DNA of 64,000 bases from Mycobacterium spongiae (GTDB lineage Bacteria > Actinomycetota > Actinomycetes > Mycobacteriales > Mycobacteriaceae), in the NCBI RefSeq assembly GCF_018278905.1, contig NZ_CP046600.1:3286001-3350000 (forward strand). The letters run 5' to 3'. The translations under genes were made by a program, and so were the position numbers. How positions within the stretch are numbered: position 1 is the stretch's first letter; each line of letters starts with the position of its first letter. Of the stretch, positions 30,243-44,003 are shown in pieces. The notes under the pieces are model-generated. The model had not been told where the DNA came from. It searched no databases and was given only the letters and a program-made list of their open reading frames with translations.

Positions 30243-30373
30243 AAGGCTCCTCTTCGTCAGACGAGTAGTTTTCTGGCCGCTTCCGGGCCGCGCCTCATCG
30301 CGCAAACCTGTCCCGCTGGGCCTTTACGCTGGGCTTTCGTGCCCGGCAAATCAGGTCACTACTGACAGCATAG

Positions 30374-31606
<1,233 letters not shown>

Positions 31607-31610
31607 ACTG

Positions 31611-33164
31611 ATGACCAATCCGACGAAAGCCCCGACAGCCGACTCCGCGACGACGAGAAGTTCCCTCAGCCAACGCCTGTCGCGGCTTCGCACCTTCGCC
31701 ACCGCGCAGGAAGGCGGACCGGCACGGCTCGGTCTCGTCGGAGCCCTGCTCATTACGGCGGGTGGTCTCGGGGCCGGCAGCATCCGCCAGCATGACCCCT
31801 TGCTGGAGTCGATTCATATGGCCTGGCTGCGCTTCGGCCACGGGCTGGTGCTGTCATCGATACTGTTGTGGGCCGGGGTGGCTTTGCTGCTCGTCGCGTG
31901 GCTTACCCTAGGCCGGCGCGTCCTCGGCGGCGCGGCCACCGAGTTCACCATGCGTGCCACCACCGCATTCTGGTTGGCACCGTTGCTGGTGTCGGTGCCG
32001 GTGTTTAGCCGGGACACCTACTCATATCTGGCGCAGGGCGCATTGCTGCGCGACGGCCTGGATCCGTACGCCGTCGGTCCGGTGGGCAACCCGAACGCGT
32101 TCCTCGACGACGTCAGCCCGATCTGGACGATCACTACCGCGCCTTATGGCCCCGCATTCATTCTCGTTGCGAAGCTCGTCACGATCGCCGTCGGCAACAA
32201 CGTCGTCGCCGGGACCATGCTGTTGCGCTTGTGCATGCTTCCCGGACTGGCGCTGCTGGTCTGGGCAACGCCCCGCCTGGCCCATCATCTCCACGCCGAT
32301 GGCCCAACCGCGCTGTGGATTTGTGTCCTCAATCCGCTGGTACTCATCCATCTCATGGGCGGGGTCCACAACGAGATGTTGATGGTGGGCCTGATGACCG
32401 CCGCTATCGCCCTGACCTTTCAGCGCCACCACATCGCGGGTATCACCTTGCTCACGGTCGCAATCGCGGTCAAAGCCACCGCGGGACTCGCACTGCCATT
32501 TCTGTTCTGGGTGTGGATGCGACATCTTCACGAACGCCGCGGCTACCGGCCCATCCAGGCGTTCGTGGCAGCCGCCGCGTTATCTCTCGTAATTTTCGTG
32601 GCGGTGTTCGCCGTGTTGTCCGCGGTGGCCGGTGTCGGCTTGGGGTGGCTCACCGCGCTCGCTGGCTCGGTGAAGATCATCAACTGGCTGACGGTGCCAA
32701 CAGGGGCGGCAAACCTGATCCACGCTCTGGCCGCCGGATATTTCTCAGTCGATTTCTACAACCTGCTGCGGGTCACGCGTCTTGTCGGAATCGCGATCAT
32801 CGCCGTGTCGCTGCCGCTGCTGTGGTGGCGGTTTCGGCGCGACGACCAAGCGGCACTCACCGGCATCGCGTGGTCGATGCTGATCGTGGTGCTCTTCGTC
32901 CCCGCCGCGCTGCCGTGGTATTACTCGTGGCCGCTGGCCGTGGCGGCACCGCTAGCGCAGTCACAACGGGCGATGGCCATCATTGCCGCGTTCTCGACCT
33001 GGATCATGGTGATCTTCAAACCCGATGGGTCGCACGGCATGTACTCGTGGCTGCACTTTTCGATCGCCACCACCTGCGCGTTGATCGCTGCGTACGCGCT
33101 GTACCGGGCACCGGATCGGCGGGCCGACGCGGCCGAAGCCCAGGACGGTATGCCCAGTCAGTAA
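31611..33164 (+). CDS. mptA: Alpha-(1->6)-mannopyranosyltransferase MptA
   Basis: A 517-residue membrane glycosyltransferase of the GT-C type with about 12-13 hydrophobic helices. A GT-C Asp motif region is visible after the first helices (VFSRDTYSYLAQGALLRDG). It elongates the mannan backbone of lipomannan and LAM on the periplasmic side, using polyprenyl-phosphomannose. The ATG lies 4 bp after the idsA2 stop, so the two are co-transcribed. Its length matches the family. Confidence 0.95.
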   Translation: MTNPTKAPTADSATTRSSLSQRLSRLRTFATAQEGGPARLGLVGALLITAGGLGAGSIRQHDPLLESIHMAWLRFGHGLVLSSILLWAGVALLLVAWLTLGRRVLGGAATEFTMRATTAFWLAPLLVSVPVFSRDTYSYLAQGALLRDGLDPYAVGPVGNPNAFLDDVSPIWTITTAPYGPAFILVAKLVTIAVGNNVVAGTMLLRLCMLPGLALLVWATPRLAHHLHADGPTALWICVLNPLVLIHLMGGVHNEMLMVGLMTAAIALTFQRHHIAGITLLTVAIAVKATAGLALPFLFWVWMRHLHERRGYRPIQAFVAAAALSLVIFVAVFAVLSAVAGVGLGWLTALAGSVKIINWLTVPTGAANLIHALAAGYFSVDFYNLLRVTRLVGIAIIAVSLPLLWWRFRRDDQAALTGIAWSMLIVVLFVPAALPWYYSWPLAVAAPLAQSQRAMAIIAAFSTWIMVIFKPDGSHGMYSWLHFSIATTCALIAAYALYRAPDRRADAAEAQDGMPSQ

Positions 33165-33213
33165 GCCCTTTAGTAGGCCCCGAATGAGCCTCTGACAAGC
33201 CACAAATAAGCCC

Positions 33214-33618
33214 CTAATAAGCCATAGCCTGCGCGCGACGCACGATTTCGCGAGCCTGGTGGGCATGGAGCGCGTCGACGGGGCGGGCGTTACTGACCGC
33301 ATCACGCGAGCCGTCTCGCGTGATGGTCAGCGACGGGTCCGGGGTAAACAGCCAGCGCACAATCTCGGTGTCGCGATATCCACCGTCGTGCAGGATCGTG
33401 AGCAGCCCCGGCAGACTCTTGACAACATGCCCGGAGCTGGTGAAGAACACCTGCGGCACCACCACGCCACCGCCACGGCGCACCGCGACCAGGTGGCCTT
33501 CCCGTAGCTGCTGAGCCACCTTGCTGACCGGCACGCCGAGCAGTTGGGCAACGCGGGCCAGGTCGTAGGTTGGCTCGTCGGGGTCCAAAACGTCGTCGCC
33601 AGCGGGAATACTGCCCAC
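33214..33618 (-). CDS. DNA-binding PknL-linked protein (Rv2175c-like)
   Basis: A 134-residue protein starting at a GTG (MGSIPAGDDVLDPDE). It has a winged helix-turn-helix of the excisionase type (YDLARVAQLLGVPVSKVAQQL) and a conserved C-terminus (ARPVDALHAHQAREIV). An in-frame TAG four codons before the GTG fixes this start. The M. tuberculosis protein has a longer N-terminus with the PknL phosphoacceptor Thr9. Here a related ATGCCAGGATCT sequence lies 23 nt upstream but out of frame. It is divergent from pknL (93 bp). Confidence 0.9.
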   Translation of the reverse strand: MGSIPAGDDVLDPDEPTYDLARVAQLLGVPVSKVAQQLREGHLVAVRRGGGVVVPQVFFTSSGHVVKSLPGLLTILHDGGYRDTEIVRWLFTPDPSLTITRDGSRDAVSNARPVDALHAHQAREIVRRAQAMAY

Positions 33619-33711
33619 TGGATCAGTCTAGATCCTGGCATCCGGGCAAGTCGCCGTGTTGGGCGAACGTAGGTCTTACCGCTGGATCGCAGCGCCACCT
33701 ACGATGGCCCC

Positions 33712-36937
<3,226 letters not shown>

Positions 36938-37080
36938 CGCCGCAGCCTAATGGGAATGGATCGGCGGAGCCGGACCACCACACCGGCGTCGCGGTGGTAC
37001 CCGCCCGCCGGCACCCTCGGTGGCGCCCGCAGCGCGCACTTCCGGACGCAACCGTGCCATGAGGCGCTTCTGTGAGGTTG

Positions 37081-37116
37081 GGCTGTCTTGCGACATTAGG
37101 CTGTTGTGCGACATGA
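37081..37116 (+). repeat. Imperfect 18-bp duplication containing the mptC start
   Basis: GGCTGTCTTGCGACATTA (37081-37098) is followed directly by GGCTGTTGTGCGACATGA (37099-37116), differing at about three positions. The second copy supplies the ATG of mptC. It looks like a slipped duplication of the translation-initiation region. Confidence 0.7.
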
Positions 37117-38396
37117 GTACATTTCAGGCGCCCGACGTGGGCAGTCGACTCCGGCGGGGGTGGTTATGGTTCCCGTTGTGGCTGGTAGCGGCCTTGGCAC
37201 TGAGCTACGTCGGCTGGCGGTTGTTTGGGCACACCCCGTATCGCATCGATATTGACGTCTACCAGATGGGCGGACAGGCGTGGCTGGATGGGGGTCCGCT
37301 GTACAGCGGCGGTGTGTTGTTCCACACACCCATCGGACTGAACCTTCCGTTCACCTATCCGCCGTTGGCGGCCGTGGTGTTCAGTCCATTCGCGTGGTTG
37401 CACATGCCGGCCGCCAGCGTTGCGATCACCGTGCTCACCCTCGTGCTGCTGATCGTATCGACGCTGCTGGTGTTGAACCGCCTCGACGTGTGGACCTCCT
37501 CCCGCGCTCTTCCCGGGCCGGCTTGGCTGCGTCAGTTGTGGTTGGCGGTGGTCATAGTGGCGCCAGCGACAATCTGGCTAGAACCGATCAGTTCGAACTT
37601 CGCGTTCGGTCAGATCAATGTGGTGCTGATGACGCTCGTGATCGCTGACTGCTTCCCGCGCCAAACGCCGTGGCCGCGTGGGCTGCTGCTGGGTCTAGGA
37701 ATAGCCCTGAAACTGACACCAGCGGTGTTCCTGCTCTATTTCCTGCTCCGTAGGGACAATCGCGCGGCGTGCATGGCCCTGGCGTCGTTCGCCGCAGCCA
37801 CGGTCGTGGGTTTCCTATTGACCTGGCGCGATTCCTGGGAGTACTGGACGCACACGATCCGCCATACGGATCGGATCGGCGCGGCAGCGTTGAACACCGA
37901 CCAGAACATTGCCGGCGCACTGGCACGACTGGCGCTCGGTGAGAGCGAACGCTTCGTGCTGTGGGTCGTCGGGTCGTTGCTCGTGCTGGCAGCCACCGTA
38001 TGGGCGATGCGACGAGTCCTGCGGGCCGGCGAGCCCACCCTGGCCGTGATGTGCGTGGCTCTTTTTGGGTTGGTGGTTTCGCCGGTTTCCTGGTCCCACC
38101 ACTGGGTATGGATGTTGCCGACGGTATTGGTCACCGGACTACTGGGCTGGCGTCGTCGCAACGTCGCTCTGGGTTTGGTCAGCGCGGCCGGGGTGGCGCT
38201 GATGAGGTGGACACCCATCGATCTGCTTCCCCAACATCAGGAAACAACAGCGGCGTGGTGGCGCCAGCTCGCGGGAATGTCTTATGTGTGGTGGGCGCTC
38301 GCGGTCATCGTCGTTTCCGGATTCGCCGTCACCACGCGGATGGCGCTGCCGCCTTCTCCCGTCGAGGAAATGCCCCGTATTCCGGCGGTCAGCTGA
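37113..38396 (+). CDS. mptC: Alpha-(1->2)-mannopyranosyltransferase MptC
   Basis: A 427-residue GT-C membrane protein started at [13 protein letters not shown] (ATG at 37113). The open frame goes back 31 codons without homology, and the chosen length equals the M. tuberculosis protein as I recall it. About ten hydrophobic helices are visible, with a GT87-type Asp motif near [16 protein letters not shown]. It adds mannose branches to lipomannan/LAM. It abuts the convergent acyltransferase gene stop to stop with no gap. Confidence 0.95.
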   Translation: MSTFQAPDVGSRLRRGWLWFPLWLVAALALSYVGWRLFGHTPYRIDIDVYQMGGQAWLDGGPLYSGGVLFHTPIGLNLPFTYPPLAAVVFSPFAWLHMPAASVAITVLTLVLLIVSTLLVLNRLDVWTSSRALPGPAWLRQLWLAVVIVAPATIWLEPISSNFAFGQINVVLMTLVIADCFPRQTPWPRGLLLGLGIALKLTPAVFLLYFLLRRDNRAACMALASFAAATVVGFLLTWRDSWEYWTHTIRHTDRIGAAALNTDQNIAGALARLALGESERFVLWVVGSLLVLAATVWAMRRVLRAGEPTLAVMCVALFGLVVSPVSWSHHWVWMLPTVLVTGLLGWRRRNVALGLVSAAGVALMRWTPIDLLPQHQETTAAWWRQLAGMSYVWWALAVIVVSGFAVTTRMALPPSPVEEMPRIPAVS

Positions 38397-39152
38397 CTAG
38401 CCGGCTGCCGTCTCCGGGATCCGCGCGGCGTCCTCAGGATCGGCACCATCGCCCCGATTAGTACCGTCGCTCCCGTCCTTGACCCCGTCCTTGACACTGG
38501 CGGCGTAGATGTCGACGTATTCCTGCCCCGACAACCCCATCAGCTCGTACATCACCTCGTCGGTGACTGCTCGCTCGATGAAATGGTTGTCAGCCAATCC
38601 CTCGAACCGTGAGAAGTCCATCGGCTTGCCGAAACGGACGGTGACCCGCCCGAACCGCAGCATCTTCGAACCCGGCGGGTTGACGACGTCGGTGCCGATC
38701 ATCGCGACCGGAATAACCGGGACCCCCGTGTGCAAGGCCAGCCTCGCCAGGCCAGTCTTGCCTTTGTACAACCGACCGTCGGGCGACCGGGTGCCTTCGG
38801 GGTACATGCCCAGCAGCCTTCCCTGGCCGAGCAGCACTTGGGCAGCCTGCAACGCCGCCTGCGCGGAGTCGGCGTTGGTACGGTCAATCGGCACCTGGCC
38901 GGAAACGCTATAGAACCAGCGGTTTATCCACCCTCGTAGCCCAGTGCCGGTGAAGTATTCCGCTTTCGCCAGAAACCAGATCCGACGGTGCACCACCAAC
39001 GGAAGGTAGAAGCTGTCCGCGACGGCGAGGTGGTTGCTGGCGATGATAGCCGGGCCGGAGCTCGGGATATGTTCTAGGCCTTCAACTTTGGGCCGGCCGA
39101 GCAGTGTGAATAACGGGCCCATGAAGATGTACTTGAACAGGTAGTACCACAT
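38397..39152 (-). CDS. PlsC-family 1-acylglycerol-phosphate acyltransferase (Rv2182c-like)
   Basis: A 251-residue protein started at MWYYLFKYIFMGPLF with GAGGGAGG just upstream. Acyltransferase motifs: NHLAVAD (HX4D), GQVPIDR, YPEGTRSPDG and IPVAMIGT. An N-terminal hydrophobic segment anchors it to the membrane. It transfers acyl chains from acyl-CoA to lysophosphatidate or a related lipid; in M. tuberculosis it is an essential phospholipid acyltransferase. It lies beside the mannolipid genes and 170 bp from the FadD15 cluster partners. Confidence 0.9.
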   Translation of the reverse strand: MWYYLFKYIFMGPLFTLLGRPKVEGLEHIPSSGPAIIASNHLAVADSFYLPLVVHRRIWFLAKAEYFTGTGLRGWINRWFYSVSGQVPIDRTNADSAQAALQAAQVLLGQGRLLGMYPEGTRSPDGRLYKGKTGLARLALHTGVPVIPVAMIGTDVVNPPGSKMLRFGRVTVRFGKPMDFSRFEGLADNHFIERAVTDEVMYELMGLSGQEYVDIYAASVKDGVKDGSDGTNRGDGADPEDAARIPETAAG

Positions 39153-39239
39153 GGCCCTCCCTCTCGCCCGTAACGGATGATGTCCTGCGCCAACTGTACC
39201 CATCCAAGGGGGCGCCGACCACCTCCACAGAACGTCGGC

Positions 39240-39653
39240 TCACTCCTGGACGGACACCGGGATCGGCTGGTAGCGGGTTGTCGCAGAAGCATCTCCCGCG
39301 CCATTCGGAGCGGCCGTATCGGTCTTGGCGCCCCCATCAGGCGAGCCATCGGGCGGTGGTTGCGCCGACCGGTCGATGTCGTCGACTATGGCGCGAATCA
39401 CCTCCAGCAGCGCGACACTGTGGTCGGCGATCACCGTCAACAACGGATGCTGCTCGCCGGTTGCCAACGCGGCAAGAGCACAAACCGGACACCACACTTG
39501 CTGGCACTTGCCGGTCCCGACACCGTCGCCGGCAGCCCCCGAAACCCCCGAAAACATTGTGGCCGCTGCGCGCACCCCAGGGTCGATCCCGTCCAAGATC
39601 GCCTGCGCCAGCCGCCGCAACTCGGGACCAACATCGGCGTGGAGCCCGCTCAT
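39240..39653 (-). CDS. Conserved mycobacterial protein (Rv2183c-like)
   Basis: A 137-residue protein. I start at the ATG (MSGLHADVGPELR), 9 bp after GGAGGT and overlapping the upstream ATPase stop as ATGA. A GTG three codons earlier is too close to the ribosome site. It has a CxxC pair in QQVWCPVCALAAL, possibly metal binding, and a disordered Pro/Gly/Asp-rich tail. No known domain is recognised. Coupling to the ArsA-type ATPase suggests a shared process. Confidence 0.85.
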   Translation of the reverse strand: MSGLHADVGPELRRLAQAILDGIDPGVRAAATMFSGVSGAAGDGVGTGKCQQVWCPVCALAALATGEQHPLLTVIADHSVALLEVIRAIVDDIDRSAQPPPDGSPDGGAKTDTAAPNGAGDASATTRYQPIPVSVQE

Positions 39654-40912
39654 ATTGGCCACACCTCCGGATTTGGTCGGAAACGAACTGTCAGCTCACC
39701 ACCCCGCAGCTGCGCGTCCAGCACCGTACACCTGCGCAGGACCGACGCCAACTTCACCCGGCGCCGCATCCCGCCAGCGCTGATGACCAGATCATCGTCC
39801 GCCCGGCCCAGCGTTAGCGTCTCGGGATCGAGTTGGGGCAACGATAGCCGCAAGCGGTACACCGACCCAAGCCCGGACCCGGATTCCAAGTCCACGATCG
39901 GGCGCAGCGGACCGGGCGGCGCGGCTCCGCGACGACGACGAGCACTATCGAGCAGACCGGCCAGCGCCTTCGGACCGATCGGCTCACCGGCTAGGTGCGG
40001 AATCAGCACCAGAGCTACGTCGCCGATGGTGCCGTCGAGTTCGGTCAGAACGGCCCGTTGCTCGGAGATCCGTTCGGCGTACCAATAGAACGCCGGGTGG
40101 TCGGGCAGACTGCGGTACTCATAGGACTCGTCACGCACCAAGACCTGATTGACGAGCAACTCTTCGACACGGACTCCCATGAGGGCCAACGACCCCAACG
40201 TCCGCGCCGCCTCCGCAGCGACTACCCGCTCGGGCGTCAGCACCAGATGCGCACCGACCTGAGCACCGTCGGTCAACAATGCGCTCAACTGCTCCACGCT
40301 GGCGCTGGTGCGCTCCAGCAGCTCCACCACCGCGGCCGAGCGGCCGTCCTCGGCCGCGACGCCGAGCCGGCGATGGCGCGGCCATGCACGTTCGACGTAG
40401 AGACCGAAGGCAGCGGGCAGGGTCAGCATGCGCAGCGCATCGGCGGTCGAGGCGCAGTCGACCACAATACGATCCCATCGTCCGGCTGCCGCAAGTTCGC
40501 CAACGGCGTGCAGCCCCAGCACTTCCTGGATCCCGGGCAGCGCTGCGAGCTCTTCGGACGCGATAGTGGCTAACTCGGAGCCGGCAAATCTCTGATCCAG
40601 GGCATCGACCACGTCGCGCCACCGCTCCTCGAGCAGTGCGAGGGTATCCAGGGCCAGTGCATCGAGAAAGCCGCCCCCGGCCTCGGGGTCGTCGGCGAGC
40701 ACGCGAACGGGGTCACCCCGCCCAGTCGGTGGGACAGCGATGCCCAACACGTCACCCAGCGAATGCGCCTGGTCGGTCGATACCACCAGGACTCGCTGAC
40801 CGGCGCTCGCGTCACAAACCGCGGTAGCGGACGCCAGCGTCGATTTTCCTACCCCGCCTTTGCCGACAAAGAGACTGATCCGGGCCGGGGTCGGCGTAGC
40901 GGACTCACTCAG
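39650..40912 (-). CDS. ArsA/GET3-type ATPase (Rv2184c-like), non-canonical start
   Basis: The frame contains the deviant Walker A motif FVGKGGVGKSTLAS, typical of ArsA/Get3/MinD P-loop ATPases, followed by VLVVSTDQAHSLGD and VVDCASTADALRML. No ATG, GTG or TTG precedes Walker A in this frame; the first GTG comes after it. I place the start at CTG 40912, which overlaps the upstream stop region (CTGAGTGAG) and gives 420 residues. A start at the GTG at 40786 would give 378 residues without Walker A. The C-terminus (PNPEVWPI) overlaps the next gene. Role unknown; possibly protein or lipid targeting. Confidence 0.8.
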   Translation of the reverse strand: MSESATPTPARISLFVGKGGVGKSTLASATAVCDASAGQRVLVVSTDQAHSLGDVLGIAVPPTGRGDPVRVLADDPEAGGGFLDALALDTLALLEERWRDVVDALDQRFAGSELATIASEELAALPGIQEVLGLHAVGELAAAGRWDRIVVDCASTADALRMLTLPAAFGLYVERAWPRHRRLGVAAEDGRSAAVVELLERTSASVEQLSALLTDGAQVGAHLVLTPERVVAAEAARTLGSLALMGVRVEELLVNQVLVRDESYEYRSLPDHPAFYWYAERISEQRAVLTELDGTIGDVALVLIPHLAGEPIGPKALAGLLDSARRRRGAAPPGPLRPIVDLESGSGLGSVYRLRLSLPQLDPETLTLGRADDDLVISAGGMRRRVKLASVLRRCTVLDAQLRGGELTVRFRPNPEVWPI

Positions 40913-41342
40913 CCTCGACTCGTTTCTTCAGATCCTTCAACGCCCCATCGGTCAACCTGCGTTCGGCCTTGCGTTTGAGCATTCCGATCATCGGGACCGC
41001 AAGGTCGACCGAGAGTTCGTAGATAACCTCAGTTCCAGAATCTTTGGGCGCCAGGTGATATGTCCCCTCGAGGGACTTGAGCAGCGAGCTGGATTCGAGC
41101 GTCCAGCTGACCCGCTTGCGGTCAGCCGGCCACTCGTAGGCCATGATCAGGGTGTCTTTGAAGACGGCCGCGTCCATCAGCATCCGAGCCTTCAGCGGGT
41201 AACCGTTGTCGTCAGCCTCCAGGACTTCAACTTCCTTATACTCGCCAATCCATTCCGGGTAGGCCTCGATGTTGGCGATCACCTTCAGCACCTCGCCTGG
41301 ATCCGCATCGATGTAGATCGTTTGCGTTGTCTTGTCCGCCAC
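40905..41342 (-). CDS. SRPBCC / polyketide cyclase-like protein (Rv2185c-like)
   Basis: A 145-residue protein started at a GTG (MADKTTQTIYIDAD); the open frame starts 8 codons earlier. It has the START-like fold pattern: N-terminal strand, ADPGEVLKVIANIEAYPEWIGEYK helix, and the C-terminal long helix (MLKRKAERRLTDGALKDLKKRV). Such proteins bind hydrophobic ligands such as lipids or polyketides. Its end overlaps the ATPase start. A second SRPBCC gene follows upstream. Confidence 0.88.
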   Translation of the reverse strand: MADKTTQTIYIDADPGEVLKVIANIEAYPEWIGEYKEVEVLEADDNGYPLKARMLMDAAVFKDTLIMAYEWPADRKRVSWTLESSSLLKSLEGTYHLAPKDSGTEVIYELSVDLAVPMIGMLKRKAERRLTDGALKDLKKRVEAE

Positions 41343-41445
41343 CTGGCTGCTTCCCTTTCCCCGCAAGCGGGTCGACCCCGGTCATCGGCGGGAGCTCCCG
41401 TTCTCCCGGCAGAAACGGTACTCCTCTGCGCCTCACTTGATTCGG

Positions 41446-41835
41446 CTAAGTTACCGGAGAAACCCCGATGGGGCGCGAGTTCTCCAGGGTCATCTTCATC
41501 TCAAACGCCATTTCCTTGCCTGCCACCCGGCGGCGGTGCGTCATTTTAGCCAGGTTCATTCGAGCAAGCTGGTGCGCCGATACGCCGGTAGGTTCGGCGT
41601 GCAGGAAGTAGTGCAACACCACCCCGTCCAACGACGGTTCCAGCCAAACCTCCATGGTCCCGGTGAGGGCGCCGCTCACCGCCCACCTTATTCCCTTGTC
41701 GGCACGGTCCTCGGTGACCTGCAGCCGCAGATCAGGCCACCACCGCCGCCAGCTCGACCGATCGGTCAACGCGGCGGAAACCTCGGCGCCATCGGCGGCC
41801 ACGTAGGTCTCGTCCGCGATCTGGATGCTGTTCAT
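41446..41835 (-). CDS. SRPBCC-like protein (Rv2186c-like)
   Basis: A 129-residue protein starting MNSIQIADETYVAADGAEV. It shows alternating strands (LRLQVTEDRADKGIRWAVSG, GTMEVWLEPSLDGVVLHYF) and a C-terminal helix (RRVAGKEMAFEMKMTLE) consistent with the same fold as its neighbour. The ligand is unknown. Divergent from fadD15. Confidence 0.82.
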   Translation of the reverse strand: MNSIQIADETYVAADGAEVSAALTDRSSWRRWWPDLRLQVTEDRADKGIRWAVSGALTGTMEVWLEPSLDGVVLHYFLHAEPTGVSAHQLARMNLAKMTHRRRVAGKEMAFEMKMTLENSRPIGVSPVT

Positions 41836-41969
41836 CGCCCCAGCTTCACATACACAACTTCATCCTGCGCAAATGTTCGACGTAGGCTATGCGACTGGTC
41901 GAAGTAGGCTAAGCCACAGCAAGCCGGCCACCGGAGTTATCACACTAGGTCAAGCGAGGTCCGAGAAGA

Positions 41970-43772
41970 GTGCGTGAGTTGAGCGTCCCCGCGGGGTTCA
42001 CCGTCGGCGAGCACGATAGTGTCGCGGCCGCAGTTTTCGAGCACGAACGCGACGACCCGGAACACGTCATCTACCAGCGCCTCGTCGACGGTGTCTGGAC
42101 CGATGTCACGTGTGCCGACGCCGCGAACCAGATTCGTTCAGCCGCGCTGGGCTTGATCTCGCTAGGGGTTGAAGCCGGTGACCGGGTGTCCATATTCTCG
42201 GCAACCCGCTACGAATGGGCGATCATCGATCTCGCGATCCTGTCGGTCGGTGCCGTCACCGTGCCGATCTATGAGACCTCGTCGGCCGAGCAGGTGCAGT
42301 GGGTGCTACACAATTCGGAAGCGGTGGTGGCATTCCCGGAGACCGACGCACACGCCGCCACGGTCACCGAACTCAGCGACGAACTGCCCGCCCTGCGCCA
42401 CGTGCTGCCGATCAACGGCTCGGGTCCCAACGCACTCGACCGGCTCGCCGAGGCGGGCGCCTCCGTGGATCCGGCCGAACTGAACGCCCGGCTCAAGGCG
42501 TTGCGTTCGAAGGACCCAGCGACGCTCATCTACACCTCGGGCACCACAGGACGGCCGAAGGGCTGCCAGCTCACCCATTCCAACCTGCTCTACGCGATTA
42601 GGGGCGCCAAGGAACTCCACCCGACGCTGCTGACCAAGGGCGAGCGGCTGCTGGTTTTCCTGCCGCTGGCTCATGTGCTGGCCCGCGCGATCACTTTGGC
42701 TGCTTTCCACAACAAAGTCACCGTAGGATTCACCAGCGACATCAAGAATCTGCTGCCGATGTTGGCAGTGTTCAAGCCGACGCTGGTGGTGTCCGTGCCG
42801 AGGGTGTTCGAAAAGGTCTACAACACCGCGGAGCAGAACGCCATAGACGCCGGCAAAGGCCGGATCTTCGCGATCGCCGCACAGACCGCTGTCGACTGGA
42901 GCCAGGCCCACGACGGTGGAAAGCCGGGGCTGCTGCTGCGCACCAAACACGCGCTGTTCGACCGGCTGGTCTACAACAAGCTGCGTGCGGCACTCGGTGG
43001 CGCGTGTCGCGCGGCCGTGTCGGGCGGCGCGCCGTTGGGTGCGCGGCTCGGCCACTTCTATCGCGGTGCGGGCCTCACCATCTACGAAGGCTACGGCCTC
43101 ACCGAGACCAGCGGCGGCGTCGCCATCAGCCCATCCAACGACGTCAAGATCGGAACTGTCGGAAGGCCGGTGCCCGGCAACGCGTTACGCATCGCCGACG
43201 ACGGAGAACTGTTGGCCCGAGGCGGCGTCGTGTTCAGCGGCTACTGGCGCAACGAGGCAGCGACGGCCGACACATTCGCCAACGGGTGGTTCAAGACCGG
43301 CGATCTGGGGGCGATCGACGAAGACGGCTTCGTCAGCATCACCGGTCGCAAGAAGGAGATCATCGTCACCGCCGGCGGCAAGAATGTCGCCCCTGCGGTG
43401 CTCGAGGACAAACTGCGGGCGCACCCGCTGATCAGCCAGGCGATGGCCGTTGGGGACGCCAAGCCCTTCATCGGCGCGCTGATCACCATCGATCCGGAGG
43501 CATTCGCCGGCTGGAAGCAACGCAACGACAAAGGCGCCACTGCGTCGGTCGGCGATCTGGCCGGCGACCCAGACCTGGTCGCAGAGGTGGAGACGGCCGT
43601 CAAACAAGCCAACCTTGCGGTGTCAAATGCCGAGTCGATCCGCAAATTCCGTATTCTGCCCGTCGACTTCACCGAGGACACTGGTGAGCTGACACCGACG
43701 ATGAAGGTCAAGCGCAACGTGGTGGCCCAAAAGTTCGCTTCCGAGATCGAGGCGCTCTACCTCAAGAACTAG
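41970..43772 (+). CDS. fadD15: Long-chain fatty-acid--CoA ligase FadD15
   Basis: A 600-residue AMP-forming ligase with a GTG start. Motifs: [13 protein letters not shown] (P-loop), [28 protein letters not shown] and the C-terminal [19 protein letters not shown] with the catalytic Lys near [11 protein letters not shown]. It activates long-chain fatty acids to acyl-CoA. Its length equals the family norm. It ends 12 bp before a 60-bp minisatellite and converges on pimB'. Confidence 0.96.
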   Translation: MRELSVPAGFTVGEHDSVAAAVFEHERDDPEHVIYQRLVDGVWTDVTCADAANQIRSAALGLISLGVEAGDRVSIFSATRYEWAIIDLAILSVGAVTVPIYETSSAEQVQWVLHNSEAVVAFPETDAHAATVTELSDELPALRHVLPINGSGPNALDRLAEAGASVDPAELNARLKALRSKDPATLIYTSGTTGRPKGCQLTHSNLLYAIRGAKELHPTLLTKGERLLVFLPLAHVLARAITLAAFHNKVTVGFTSDIKNLLPMLAVFKPTLVVSVPRVFEKVYNTAEQNAIDAGKGRIFAIAAQTAVDWSQAHDGGKPGLLLRTKHALFDRLVYNKLRAALGGACRAAVSGGAPLGARLGHFYRGAGLTIYEGYGLTETSGGVAISPSNDVKIGTVGRPVPGNALRIADDGELLARGGVVFSGYWRNEAATADTFANGWFKTGDLGAIDEDGFVSITGRKKEIIVTAGGKNVAPAVLEDKLRAHPLISQAMAVGDAKPFIGALITIDPEAFAGWKQRNDKGATASVGDLAGDPDLVAEVETAVKQANLAVSNAESIRKFRILPVDFTEDTGELTPTMKVKRNVVAQKFASEIEALYLKN

Positions 43773-43784
43773 CCACGCGGCCGC

Positions 43785-44003
43785 CTCCCCGGGCCACCTC
43801 ACCGGCCCGCATCGTCGCCGTGCCCAAACCCCATCGCCCGGCTCCTCCCCGGGCCACCTCACCGGCCCGCATCGTCGCCGTGCCCAGACCCCATCGCCCG
43901 GCTCCTCCCCGGGCCACCTCACCGGCCCGCATCGTCGCCGTGCCCAGACCCCATCGCCCGGCTCCTCCCCGGGCCACCTCACCGGCCCGCATCGTCGCCG
44001 TGC
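43785..44003. repeat. 60-bp minisatellite between fadD15 and pimB'
   Basis: Three full units (43785-43844, 43845-43904, 43905-43964) and a partial fourth (43965-44003), identical except one base (CCCAAACC versus CCCAGACC). Each starts CTCCCCGGGCCACCTCACC. The partial copy contains the pimB' stop (TCA at 43979-43981) and its last seven codons, so each unit duplicates the 3' end of that gene plus flanking DNA. The unit is 20 codons long. This resembles MIRU-VNTR loci of tubercle bacilli. Confidence 0.97.
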
